Positions 16,644 through 24,618 of a DNA stretch of 34,488 bases are shown here, one piece after another; within the stretch, counting starts at the first letter, position 1; every line of letters starts with the position of its first letter. A program made the translations under genes and the position numbers. The notes under the pieces were generated by a model. The model did no database searches, was not told the origin of the DNA, and was given only the letters and a program-made list of their open reading frames with translations. Source of the DNA: Akkermansiaceae bacterium (GTDB taxonomy: Bacteria; Verrucomicrobiota; Verrucomicrobiia; Verrucomicrobiales; Akkermansiaceae); contig CANLKN010000036.1 of assembly GCA_947491475.1 (NCBI GenBank), forward strand, positions 1 to 34,488, written 5' to 3'.

Positions 16644-17768
16644 TCAGCGCTGCGGGTCCTTGCCACCGGCCATGCGGTGGATTTCGCGGCCGGCGAGCAG
16701 GAAGGCTCCCACGCCGTAAGGCTCGCTGGAATCCGGATCGAAGCGCCCGGGGCTGGCACCCACCGGTTGGACGTTGATCACGCGGCCGCTGGGTTTCACT
16801 GAATTGACCAGTGCCTGCCAGCCCTTGCGCACCACCGGCTCATAAGTCGCGCGGTCGAGTCGGCCACTGTTGATGCCCCATGCCAGACCCGCCACGAAAA
16901 ACCCGGTGCCGCTGGTTTCCGGCTGCGGGTAGGAAGCGGGATCTAACAACCCCGGATGCCAGAAACCGTCCGGTTGTTGCAGGCCGGCAATGCGTGCGGC
17001 GAACTCTTTGTAGTGCGCCTCGAAACGCGGACGTGCCGGGTGGTCCTGCGGCAGGTAGTCGAGCACGCGCATCAGCCCGCCGAGCACCCAGCCATTGCCG
17101 CGACTCCAGAATTTCTTCCGGCCGTTGGCTTCCGGTCGGTCAAAATAATTGCTGTCCCGGAAATAAAGCTGCTCCTCCTTGTCGTAGAGAAAATCCGCGG
17201 TCCGCCACCAGTTGTGGACCATGAAGTCAGTGTATTTGCTATCACCGGTCACCTTGCCCATCAGCGCCCACAACGGAGGCGCCATGAACAGCGAATCACA
17301 CCACGACCACTCGTCGGTGATCTCCGGTTGGCGGAAATCCAGCGAGGGAAAAACCTTGGGCTTGGCGAGGATGCCATCGAACAAATTGCGCAAGGGCTTG
17401 ATGTTGGCGCGCTTCGGGTCGATTTGATGAAGCCGCAGGTAGGTTTCGCCGATCAGATGGTTGTCGGCAAAATATCTCCTCGGCTGGAAACCCCACTTCA
17501 TGCGACTGGAAATGCCGCGCAGCGCGTCCGCGTAATGCGCGTCGCCGGTGAGCTCGGCCAGCGTCATAATGCCAAGGTTGCCAGTGGCCTCGATCCAATG
17601 GTTCTGCGGCCGCCGCGGGTGCGGGTTTTGAAGCTGCCAATCGGCGACGTGGCGCATGAGTTGAAGCACGGCGGCGGGCTCCATCGCAGCGGCGGCGGTG
17701 ATAGTTTCGGGCGCGATCACTTCCTTTTCCGCCGGTTTGTGCACAGTGGTCTTGGCCGGGTGATCCAT
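16644..17768 (-). CDS. GH105 unsaturated uronyl (rhamnogalacturonyl-type) hydrolase
   Basis: GH105 enzymes remove the 4,5-unsaturated uronic acid left by polysaccharide lyases on rhamnogalacturonan or ulvan oligosaccharides. This 374-residue protein has the (alpha/alpha)6-barrel blocks HWIEATGNLGIMTLAELTGD, RYFADNHLIGETYLRL, DEWSWCDSLFMAPPLWALM (with the catalytic Asp of WCDSLFM), KKFWSRGNGWVLGGLMRVL and ETSGTGFFVAGLAWG. It begins MDHPAKTT and has no signal peptide, so it is probably cytoplasmic or lacks its original N-terminus. The decayed BNR-4 gene ends 6 bp upstream, so the two were once an operon. Substrate (pectin-derived or ulvan-derived) is undetermined. Confidence 0.9.
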   Translation of the reverse strand: MDHPAKTTVHKPAEKEVIAPETITAAAAMEPAAVLQLMRHVADWQLQNPHPRRPQNHWIEATGNLGIMTLAELTGDAHYADALRGISSRMKWGFQPRRYFADNHLIGETYLRLHQIDPKRANIKPLRNLFDGILAKPKVFPSLDFRQPEITDEWSWCDSLFMAPPLWALMGKVTGDSKYTDFMVHNWWRTADFLYDKEEQLYFRDSNYFDRPEANGRKKFWSRGNGWVLGGLMRVLDYLPQDHPARPRFEAHYKEFAARIAGLQQPDGFWHPGLLDPASYPQPETSGTGFFVAGLAWGINSGRLDRATYEPVVRKGWQALVNSVKPSGRVINVQPVGASPGRFDPDSSEPYGVGAFLLAGREIHRMAGGKDPQR

Positions 17769-17774
17769 CAGGAT

Positions 17775-18764
17775 CTAGCAACGGTATTGAGTGTAGTGGC
17801 GGTAGTGATCCGAGATGTTCATCCACAGCACTTTCGGCCCGTCCGGTGCGTGGCCGCGCACGCCGATCGGGCGGACGTTGCCGTGCGATGAGCCACTGGT
17901 CACCGCCTCGGATGTCCAGGTCCGGCCAAGGTCGGCGGTGGTCCATTTTTCCAACTCGCGCACGTCATTGACCGGGCGCGTGAGATAAACAATCGAGGGG
18001 TCCGAGTGATCGAGGGCAAGACCGCTTGAGTAGTGGGGTTCGCTTTCTTTTTTTCCGGCAGGAGTTTGCGGAAACCATCCGCCGCTGGCGCAAAGTTCGG
18101 TGTCGAGCCACTGCTTGCCGTCCCAACGCGCGTATTGGTAGCGGTGGTCTTTTTCCCCTGGCAGGCGGGTGTAGGCGATCACCGGGCGGTCTTCCTTGTC
18201 AAAGGCGATGTCCCAGACCCAGGCGCGCACGCCGGTCTTGCTGGCGTCATAGACGAGGTCCGCCTGCTCCGGCTGGATCGGCAGCCCCTCCATGCCGCAG
18301 ATGCGGATTGCAATAACTGATGCCGCCCTTGCGTCCGCTGTTGTCCACCAGCGGCAGCGCCACTTCCGGCGTCCATTCATCGAACTTTCCAGGCTCGACC
18401 ATCGTGCGGCTGTGGATTGCCGGCCCTGCTTTGATCCCGCCATGGCGGCTGTAAAAAGCCATAAGGCGGCCGTCGGGCAAAAATAGAAACGCGGGGTTGT
18501 CATGGTCGTCGCGCTCATAACGTTCGTGCAAGTTCACCGTGCGCGCCTCACCGGTGGCATGCTCCAACTCGGCGGCCTGCACCGAGCCGTTTTCCGTCAC
18601 CCAACCGGTGTAAGTCTTGCCATCGCGGCTCACCGCGCGGGGATTGGAAAACCAGCACCAGCCGCCGTCATCAGTGAATCGGGCAAATTCCTGGGCCGGT
18701 TTTGCGGCCTGGGTCGGAGAAATTGTGGCAAGCAGCGCCAACGCGGCATGAGGGTTCTTTTCAT
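17775..18764 (-). pseudogene. Decayed exported BNR-4 repeat beta-propeller protein
   Basis: Two overlapping frames encode parts of one protein of the BNR-4 family (sialidase-like propellers of polysaccharide utilisation loci). The first has FTDDGGWCWFSNPRAVSRDG, AFLFLPDGRLMAFYSRHGG and GGISYCNPHL. The second resumes with GMEGLPIQPEQADLVYDASK, DIAFDKEDRPVIAYTRLPGE, YARWDGKQW, GGWFPQTPAGK and NVRPIGVRG. At about 18300-18310 the frame changes, and from my knowledge of the family roughly 80-90 residues normally found there are absent. A second lesion lies in the signal peptide. ATG 18764 reads MKRTL and then loses frame, while one extra base near 18748 would give MKRTLIAALALLATIS leading to PTQA. 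The longer ORF start at 18828 is an artefact of this. Confidence 0.8.
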
Positions 18765-18817
18765 GAGGATTGGGAGATTCGGATGGAATCAACGTGAAAT
18801 GCGGGCAGGTTCTTTCA

Positions 18818-18845
18818 AGGTTTTTCACTTTAGGTTTTTAACTTT
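18818..18845. repeat. 14-bp tandem repeat upstream of the RIC gene
   Basis: AGGTTTTTCACTTT (18818-18831) is followed directly by AGGTTTTTAACTTT (18832-18845), differing at one position. It lies 40 bp upstream of the RIC start in the divergent promoter region and may be a regulator site or a replication-slippage duplication. Confidence 0.55.
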
Positions 18846-18885
18846 ATGCCATCAGGGCTGGGGCTTTCCGGCGAATACCGCGCCG

Positions 18886-19462
18886 ATGTCAGCGCAGTCA
18901 TCCCCTAAACAGCGAAGCCTCGATGTGATCGAGCAGCTTGAAGCTGCAAATGCCGTTCCAACCGCTCCGGAAAACAACCCGGAGCTGCTGCCGCCGGTCG
19001 AGTTGATCCAATACGTCCTGGACAAGCATCACACTTACCTGCGAGCCGAGCTTTCGCGCATAGAGGCGATGTCGGAGCGCGTCGCCAAGGTGCATGGCGG
19101 CCACACGCCCACGCTGGTCGAGGTGTTCCATATTTTTTGCGCGATGGCCGAGGAACTCGATGGCCACATGATGAAGAAGGAACAGATTCTTTTTTCCGGC
19201 GATTCAGACCCTCTGCGGCGGTAGCGACAACGTGATGCCGCTCGACGGTCCTGTGGCTTGCGTGTTGCAGGAACACGATGATGCAGTAAAGGCTCTGGCG
19301 CGCATGCGCGAGCTAACCCATGGTTTCACTCCCCCACCTGAGGCCTGCAACACCCACCGCGCGTTGTTCGCGGGTCTCGCCGAACTGGCGGAAGTCCTCC
19401 ACCGCCACATCCATCTGGAAAACGTGGTGCTTTTCCCGCAAACCTTGGCCAAAGCGTGCTGA
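18886..19462 (+). pseudogene. RIC/YtfE-family di-iron repair protein, frameshifted and N-terminally short
   Basis: RIC proteins (YtfE, ScdA, DnrN) repair Fe-S clusters after nitric oxide or oxidative damage using a hemerythrin-like di-iron centre. Frame 1 carries LIQYVLDKHHTYLRAEL and AEELDGHMMKKEQILF, then stops soon after (PLRR). Frame 2 carries VLQEHDDAVKALARMRELTHGFTPPPEAC and HRHIHLENVVLFPQTL. The frames meet at a run of six T (19190-19195). With five T the reading is continuous: ILFPAIQTLCGGSDNVMPLDG. The N-terminal Cys-Cys domain (DUF542) usual in this family is missing, and only a KQRSLDVIEQLEAANA remnant precedes the di-iron domain. The lesion may be a slippage mutation, phase variation or a sequencing error. 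Confidence 0.82.
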
Positions 19463-19483
19463 TCCCTCCGCACCAAATTTCAG

Positions 19484-19521
19484 GCGGGTGTCTCTCCGGA
19501 GCCACCCGCTTTTTTGTTTTT
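19484..19521 (+). terminator. Rho-independent terminator after the RIC gene
   Basis: GCGGGTG (19484-19490) pairs with CACCCGC (19503-19509). The loop contains CTCCGGAG, and a T6-G-T5 run follows. It sits in the 67-bp gap between the convergent RIC and Rrf2 genes. Confidence 0.88.
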
Positions 19522-19529
19522 AGCCGTCA

Positions 19530-19949
19530 TCATTTCTTCCTGACGAAAACCGCGAGCGTCGTCTCTTCGAGAAACTTTCGACCACTTTCCTCCAGCCGCA
19601 GGAAATCATTATGAAGCGGACAGGGATTGCCGTTGCCACACCAACCCGGACCGAAGGGACAGGGAAACTCATCCATCTCGCGCTCGAAAATGCTCACGAT
19701 CTCAGCCAACCGGATCTCCTCCGGTGGTCGCGAAAGCCGGTAGCCTCCGCCGGGACCGGTGACGCCCTTGGCCAGCCCCGCAGACGCAGCCTCGCTCAGC
19801 AACTTCGCCGCCAGAGCCGTCGGAATCCTCCGCACCCTGCCCACCTCCGCCGATGAGATCGAACTGCTGTCCGGCGCATGCATTTCCGCCAGATAGCTCA
19901 TCGCCGAAACCGCCTGCCTTGCGAGTTTTCCATATCGGAACATGCGCAT
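19530..19949 (-). CDS. Rrf2-family Fe-S transcriptional regulator (NsrR/IscR-like)
   Basis: Rrf2 regulators bind DNA through an N-terminal winged helix and sense NO, O2 or Fe-S status through a cluster. The 139-residue protein starts MRMFRYGKLARQAVSAMSYLAE. It has the recognition region IPTALAAKLLSEAASAGL and the wing GPGGGYRLSRPPEEI. Three cysteines at 97, 104 and 110 (C-x6-C-x5-C) match the cluster-ligand region of NsrR and IscR. An alternative start is Met3 (19943). It is convergent with the RIC gene, and NsrR controlling RIC in response to NO is a known pairing. That makes NsrR-like function likely here, although the Cys spacing differs slightly from the E. coli protein. Confidence 0.87.
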   Translation of the reverse strand: MRMFRYGKLARQAVSAMSYLAEMHAPDSSSISSAEVGRVRRIPTALAAKLLSEAASAGLAKGVTGPGGGYRLSRPPEEIRLAEIVSIFEREMDEFPCPFGPGWCGNGNPCPLHNDFLRLEESGRKFLEETTLAVFVRKK

Positions 19950-20045
19950 ATCCTGCCCGATTCCGCACTTGATTCCAGAAATAAGAATCGGGAAAAAAGG
20001 ACCTTTGAATTGCCAGTCCGCCATATCATTCACACTATCCCGCCA

Positions 20046-20447
20046 GTGCCCCTCCTCCGCAAACTGCTCGCCATTGCGCTGGTCCTGCTGATGCAGGGAC
20101 CTGCGATGTTGGTGCAGGAGGTGGCGTGGGTGAAAATGCTCGTCAGCTACACCCAGGAGCGCGGGCTGAAACGCGGCGTCATGGAAACCTTCGACGGCAA
20201 TCATCCCTGCGGTCTTTGCAAGAAGGCAGCCGAACTCCGCAAGCAGGAACAACCGCAGGACCCCGCAGAAAAGCAGATGCCGAACCAACGCCAACGTCTC
20301 GCCTGGGCGGAAATGGTCGGCAGTGAGTTGCTGAACATGCCGGTGATCGCTGGTTATGACATATCCGTTCCGATCATTGCGTGCATCGCGCGAGATTCAG
20401 GCAAGGGCGCGGATGCGCCCGGATCGCCGCCGCCCGAATTGGGCTGA
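20046..20447 (+). CDS. Small exported CxxC protein upstream of the copper receptor
   Basis: The frame from GTG 20046 gives 133 residues with a hydrophobic, signal-like N-terminus (LLRKLLAIALVLLMQGPAML). It continues with EVAWVKMLVSYTQERGLKRGVMETFDG and a Cys pair in HPCGLCKKA (Cys55 and Cys58), then a charged Gln/Pro-rich region. ATG 20091 is an alternative start but would cut the hydrophobic segment. I do not know a named family. From general familiarity, similar short proteins with an FDG-x-HPC-xx-C motif occur next to metal-linked TonB receptors. The gene lies 140 bp upstream of, and in line with, the copper-type receptor, so a role in copper handling is a reasonable inference. Confidence 0.6.
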   Translation: MPLLRKLLAIALVLLMQGPAMLVQEVAWVKMLVSYTQERGLKRGVMETFDGNHPCGLCKKAAELRKQEQPQDPAEKQMPNQRQRLAWAEMVGSELLNMPVIAGYDISVPIIACIARDSGKGADAPGSPPPELG

Positions 20448-20491
20448 GCTGTGAGTTGTTAATGTTTCATGCCGCTTGGCATGGAACTGAT

Positions 20492-20547
20492 CAGGCAGCG
20501 GGCGGGACGCCCGCGCCACGTGGCCCGGGCGTCTCGCCCGGAGCCTG
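20492..20547. repeat. REP doublet (REPIN-like imperfect 56-bp palindrome)
   Basis: Two 28-bp arms match at 24 of 28 positions around a CCAC/GTGG centre. Each arm has its own small hairpin: GGGCG-GGA-CGCCC on the left and GGGCG-TCT-CGCCC on the right. Paired inverted REPs of this kind are the usual products of RAYT activity, and the window carries one RAYT gene and one remnant. It lies in the leader of the TonB-receptor gene. Confidence 0.75.
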
Positions 20548-20586
20548 CGCTTCATCCGTGCACAATCTAACAAATCATTTCGTTTT

Positions 20587-22647
20587 ATGAACTCTTTCCA
20601 TCACACCATCGCCACAGCAGCCGTCTGCGCCACAATTTCCAACACATCCCTCGCGCAGGACGCAATGCGCACTCTCTCACCCCTCTATGTCAGATCCTCC
20701 AGTCTCACACAAACCTGGACACCCACCAATCACACCGTCGGTTCCGAGCATCTCCGCTCTGCGGATGCTGCGGCCATGGTCCGCAATCTTCCCGGCGCGG
20801 CCATCGTCCGCAATGGTTCGCAAACCGGCATCCTCCAGCTTCGCGGCCTCTCGGGCGACCGCGTGGGCGTCCGCGTGGATGGAATGACCATCACTCCAGC
20901 CTGCCCCAACCACATGGACCCGCCGCTGCACTACGCCCACCCGTCCGGCGGCGATCTGGTGGAAATGTTTGCCGGGATTTCACCCGTCAGCGTGGGTGGC
21001 GACCAGATCGGCGGATCGTTATCCATGAAGAGCGCGGCACCAGCTTTCTCCGAAGACCAATCCATTCTAACAAAAGGCGCGCTGGGCGCTTCGTTTCTCG
21101 GCAGCCAGGATGCGGCGATGCTCAATGCGGATCTCACGCTCGCCAATGCGGATGCCAGCGTGCGATACCGCGGCTCCGCCGTGACGGCGGACGACCTGCG
21201 TTATCCCGGCGGCACGGTGAGTGCCAGCGGTTATGACAGCACCAGCCATGACTTAACAAGCGCCTGGCGCACCGCCGGCGGCTACCTCGCCGTGGACGCG
21301 GGTTTCTCCTCCACACGTGACGCCGGCACGCCCGCACTGCCAATGGACATGGTCAAGGACGATGCCTGGCGCTTCGGTCTCACTCAGAACGAAACCTTCG
21401 ACTGGGGAATGATCGAAAACCGTTTGTATGTGCATGACATCGATCACCTGATGGACAATTTCACCATGCGTCCGGTGATGCCCGGAGCCATGGCAATGGA
21501 ATCGCCTTCATCCAGCCGCGACTACGGTTGGCGCGGCGATGTCACACTGCCGAGCGGTGAAAACAAGCTGCGCACGGGTATCGACCTCCATCGCAATGAG
21601 TTCGAGGCGGTGCAGATCGCCCGTGCCACCGGTCTTCGGCGCGACACATTCAATGACAACCGTCGCAGCCGGATCGGGGCTTATGTCGATTGGGAACAAA
21701 AGCATTCCGATCAGTGGAGTTCGCACATCGGTGTGCGCGGCGATGCGGTGATGAGTGATGCGGATGAGGTGAGCAACGCAATCATGAACATGGGAGCCAT
21801 CAAGGCCGACATGGAAAAATTCAACACCGCCGACCGCTCCTTCACCGACGTCCTGCCCGCCGCCACCGCGGCGCTGCGTTTCGTGCCGGACGAAAACACC
21901 GGCATCGAGCTGGCCGCGGCGCTGAAAAGCCGCGCGCCATCATTGGTTGAGCGCTACCTGTGGACACCGCTCAATGCCAGCGCAGGACTTGCCGACGGCC
22001 GGACTTATCTCGGGAACCTCTATCTGGATCCGGAAACTTCGTTTCAACTGGCGCTCGCACTCACCCGCAAGGGCGAGCAATGGAATGCCGGCATCACACC
22101 TTTCTATCAGAACATTTATGATTACATCCAGGGCATGCCGATCAATCGCATGGATACAAACGGAAAACCCGTGCTGCAATATGACAACATCGACCGTGCC
22201 GAGTTGTATGGTTTCGAACTGACCGGCGGTTGGCAGTTCACCGAAGAACTCGCGTTCGACGGCAGTGTCAGCCATGTCCGCGGACGCAACAAGGACACAG
22301 GCGATGACCTCTACCGCATCGCACCGCTGCATGGCATCTTCGATCTGAGCTACCGGCGCGATTCGTGGGAAAGCCACCTAGAATGGGTTTGGGCGAACGC
22401 CCAGAACCGCGTCTCGGACCTCCAGGACGAGAAAAGCAGCCCCGGCTACGGCATTCTCAACCTGCGTCTTGCCAAAACCTTCTCCGGCGCCGTGCGAATA
22501 GAGGTAGGAGTGGAAAACTTGTTAGACAAGCGCTACGCCGACCACCTCGGCGGAGTGAACCGCGTGACCGGAGGAGATCTGGCCACCGGCGAGCACATCC
22601 CCGGAGCAGGCCGCTTTGCATATGTCTCGCTCGGATGGGAATTCTAA
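20587..22647 (+). CDS. TonB-dependent outer-membrane receptor, OprC/NosA copper type
   Basis: This 686-residue receptor has a signal peptide (cleavage near SLAQDA), a plug domain and a 22-strand-type barrel ending in a C-terminal Phe (SLGWEF). The plug holds LRGLSGDRVGVRVDGM followed by ITPACPNHMDPPLHYA. This contains CxxxM (Cys106, Met110), the copper-binding element known from Pseudomonas OprC. The second OprC element, HxM, is present as HLM at 287-289 in DHLMDNFTMR. A Met-rich stretch follows (RPVMPGAMAM). The copper assignment is therefore well supported by both halves of the site. The upstream CxxC protein probably belongs with it. No TonB/ExbBD genes are in the window. Confidence 0.93.
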   Translation: MNSFHHTIATAAVCATISNTSLAQDAMRTLSPLYVRSSSLTQTWTPTNHTVGSEHLRSADAAAMVRNLPGAAIVRNGSQTGILQLRGLSGDRVGVRVDGMTITPACPNHMDPPLHYAHPSGGDLVEMFAGISPVSVGGDQIGGSLSMKSAAPAFSEDQSILTKGALGASFLGSQDAAMLNADLTLANADASVRYRGSAVTADDLRYPGGTVSASGYDSTSHDLTSAWRTAGGYLAVDAGFSSTRDAGTPALPMDMVKDDAWRFGLTQNETFDWGMIENRLYVHDIDHLMDNFTMRPVMPGAMAMESPSSSRDYGWRGDVTLPSGENKLRTGIDLHRNEFEAVQIARATGLRRDTFNDNRRSRIGAYVDWEQKHSDQWSSHIGVRGDAVMSDADEVSNAIMNMGAIKADMEKFNTADRSFTDVLPAATAALRFVPDENTGIELAAALKSRAPSLVERYLWTPLNASAGLADGRTYLGNLYLDPETSFQLALALTRKGEQWNAGITPFYQNIYDYIQGMPINRMDTNGKPVLQYDNIDRAELYGFELTGGWQFTEELAFDGSVSHVRGRNKDTGDDLYRIAPLHGIFDLSYRRDSWESHLEWVWANAQNRVSDLQDEKSSPGYGILNLRLAKTFSGAVRIEVGVENLLDKRYADHLGGVNRVTGGDLATGEHIPGAGRFAYVSLGWEF

Positions 22648-22651
22648 AATC

Positions 22652-23875
22652 CTACTTGTGCAGGATCTTCGGCACCATCGGCGCGCGCAGGCGGTGGGGT
22701 TCCGGCAAGCCGGAGCCAAGCAGCGGGCGGCAGTAGGCGTGGAAATCACGGGTCACGCCGTTGCCTTCGGCATTGATGAACTCGTCGGGCATGTGGCGGG
22801 TCTTGCCGGCGACCAGTGAAATGGGCACCAGTTCGTAATCTACGCCGTAGTCGAGCACCGGGCGGCGGATGACCACCGAGCCATCGACATTGTCCCACAT
22901 CGCGAATTGCACCGCCTTTTCACCGACCTCGCGGGCTTCGTTGGCATCGCGGTCCGAGCGGCAGCCGATGAAGGCGCGCTGCAGGTAGCCGTAGGTGTCC
23001 GAGCGCACGCGTTTGATGCTGAGGCCGTCCTTGATCGTCTGGGAGAGCAGATCGCCGAGTGCTCCAGTGCCGGAAAGCTGCACGTTGCCGTGGGCGTCGC
23101 GCTCCTCCACTCCCATCAGTTTGGTGATCATCGGCGTGTGATCCTTATCGGAAATCCCTTCGGAAACCGCGATGGTGCACAGGCCGTGTTTTGAATAAAT
23201 CCGGTCCACATCGGCGAGGAATTTTTCGGTGTCGAACGCGCGTTCCGGCACATAAACCAAGTGCGGACCGTCATCGACATACTTGCGGGCCAGTGCCGAG
23301 GCGGCGGTGAGGAAGCCGGCGTGGCGGCCCATGATCACTCCGATGTAAACACCCTTGAGAGCACGGTTGTCGAGATTCACACCCATGAACGCCTGCGCTA
23401 CATAACGTGCAGCGGAACCGAAGCCCGGGCAGTGGTCATTTTCCATCAGGTCGTTGTCGATGGTCTTGGGGATATGGATCGCGCGCAGTTCGTAATTCGC
23501 TTCTTTCGCCTGCTCGTTGACGATGCGCACCGTGTCCGACGAATCGTTGCCGCCGACGTAGAAGAAGTAGCGGATGTCGTGGGCCTGCATCACCTTGAAC
23601 ATGCGGGCGCAATATTCCTCGTCCGGCTTGTCTCGGGTGGACAGCAAACCCGAGGACGGCGTGTCGGCCACCTGTTCAAGATTGTGGGTCGTCTCTCGGG
23701 TAAGATCGACGAAGTTTTCATCCACGATGCCGCGGACGCCGTGGACAGCACCGTAAACGGCGGTCACTTGGGTGAATTTACGGGCCTCGAGGGCGACGCC
23801 CACGACACTTTGGTTGATCACATGGGTGGGGCCGCCACCTTGTGCCACGAGTACTTTTCCTTCTAAACGGCTCAT
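22652..23875 (-). CDS. pfp: 6-phosphofructokinase, probably pyrophosphate-dependent
   Basis: The enzyme phosphorylates fructose 6-phosphate to the 1,6-bisphosphate. The 407-residue protein has the N-terminal GGGPTHVIN (13-21), GGNDS at 108-112, PKTIDND at 136-142 (catalytic Asp) and GRHAGFL. In ATP enzymes the donor-site residues are Gly in GGDGS and Gly in GTIDND. Here they are Asp (GGND) and Lys (PKTIDND), the substitutions associated with pyrophosphate use. PPi-PFK would make this glycolytic step reversible and ATP-saving, which suits a fermentative, propionate-forming metabolism (inference). It converges with the copper receptor, with only 4 bp between the two genes. Confidence 0.9.
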   Translation of the reverse strand: MSRLEGKVLVAQGGGPTHVINQSVVGVALEARKFTQVTAVYGAVHGVRGIVDENFVDLTRETTHNLEQVADTPSSGLLSTRDKPDEEYCARMFKVMQAHDIRYFFYVGGNDSSDTVRIVNEQAKEANYELRAIHIPKTIDNDLMENDHCPGFGSAARYVAQAFMGVNLDNRALKGVYIGVIMGRHAGFLTAASALARKYVDDGPHLVYVPERAFDTEKFLADVDRIYSKHGLCTIAVSEGISDKDHTPMITKLMGVEERDAHGNVQLSGTGALGDLLSQTIKDGLSIKRVRSDTYGYLQRAFIGCRSDRDANEAREVGEKAVQFAMWDNVDGSVVIRRPVLDYGVDYELVPISLVAGKTRHMPDEFINAEGNGVTRDFHAYCRPLLGSGLPEPHRLRAPMVPKILHK

Positions 23876-24222
23876 AGGTGCCTCAGGATTGATGATCGCC
23901 GGGCGGATGCAAGTCTTGAAAGCGTGACGATTCCCTCAAAAACTCCGCATAAATTTGTGACGGATGAAATGCCGCCGCACAGGCAAACCCATGGTTTTGC
24001 ATTCTTGAGAATGAATAACGGCGGGTCGAGAGCCATGATTTCCAGCAACTCGATAAAACCCCGGTCGCGAGCGGAGTTGCGGTGCCGCAACCCGTCCAAC
24101 GATAATCGTCTCGCGCCGGGTTCATCCACACGAGTTTCTTCTGCTACGACCAGTGACTGGTATAGACCGGCCTCTGGATCAATCTCGCTTCCCGGAAACA
24201 ACTCGCTCGATCAAGGCATAGT
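23876..24222. other. Gene-free stretch with small hairpins and possible RAYT debris
   Basis: No convincing gene. It contains the hairpin GTTGCGG-TG-CCGCAAC (24076-24091) and the short palindrome ACGAT-A-ATCGT (24100-24110). One minus frame reads NPARDDYRWTGCG near 24100-24130, reminiscent of the NPVRA...DYRW block of RAYT transposases. It lies on the wrong side of the C-terminal remnant at 24223-24538 for a simple linear gene, so this is only suggestive. Confidence 0.35.
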
Positions 24223-24538
24223 TCAAATTTTTTCCCTGATCCTCACCCGCAGATCCCGAACGATCCACAGCACCCCCGCCGCAGCCTTGCCGTCGCCTTG
24301 CGCCATCCTTGCGCTTTGTCGTGAACATGTCCCGCACCGCCTCAAACGTCCCGTTCACGAACGCCTTGCTGCCGATCACCGCACCATCCGTAAAACACCT
24401 CACCCGGCACCACAGGATCGCCGCCATGCACAGATCCGGCAACGCCGTTTCATTGTCGTCAATTTCTAACAACTCGAAAGTATTCTTCGTCACCAACCCA
24501 CGCGATTCAATAACAGCCCGCAATCCAGACATGATCAT
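24223..24538 (-). pseudogene. C-terminal remnant of a RAYT-type transposase
   Basis: The minus frame from 24538 reads LPDLCMAAILWCRVRCFTDG, then AVIGSKAFVNGTFEAVRDMF and KRKDGARR. This matches the C-terminal region of RAYT transposases as I know them from Verrucomicrobia-like genomes (RCRYF-DG-VIGS-FV, then KRKDGAR). After KRKDGARR the frame is lost. The next frame supplies the expected ending, AAAGVLWIVRDLRVRIR, and a stop at 24223-24225. The catalytic N-terminal part (HFH and the Tyr region) is missing from the sequence just upstream. It is therefore a truncated, frameshifted relic. Family assignment is by recalled pattern and deserves an alignment. Confidence 0.6.
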
Positions 24539-24618
24539 GAATAAGTTGAATATTTGCTGGCCAATCTAATCACCAGCTTGTATCGAATAGTCAGTTGCTG
24601 GAAATTGTTGATTTGTCT

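Noticed and set aside
18502-18885. 5' half of a long plus ORF leading into the RIC gene
   Set aside because: Antisense to the BNR-4 gene and without family character; the RIC remnant starts at ATG 18886.
23872-24201. Minus ORF of 109 codons beside the RAYT relic
   Set aside because: No recognisable motif, mixed codon use, and overlap with hairpins; kept only as a note in the region entry.
23924-24469. Plus ORF of 181 codons
   Set aside because: Antisense to the RAYT C-terminal remnant, with no family features and atypical composition.
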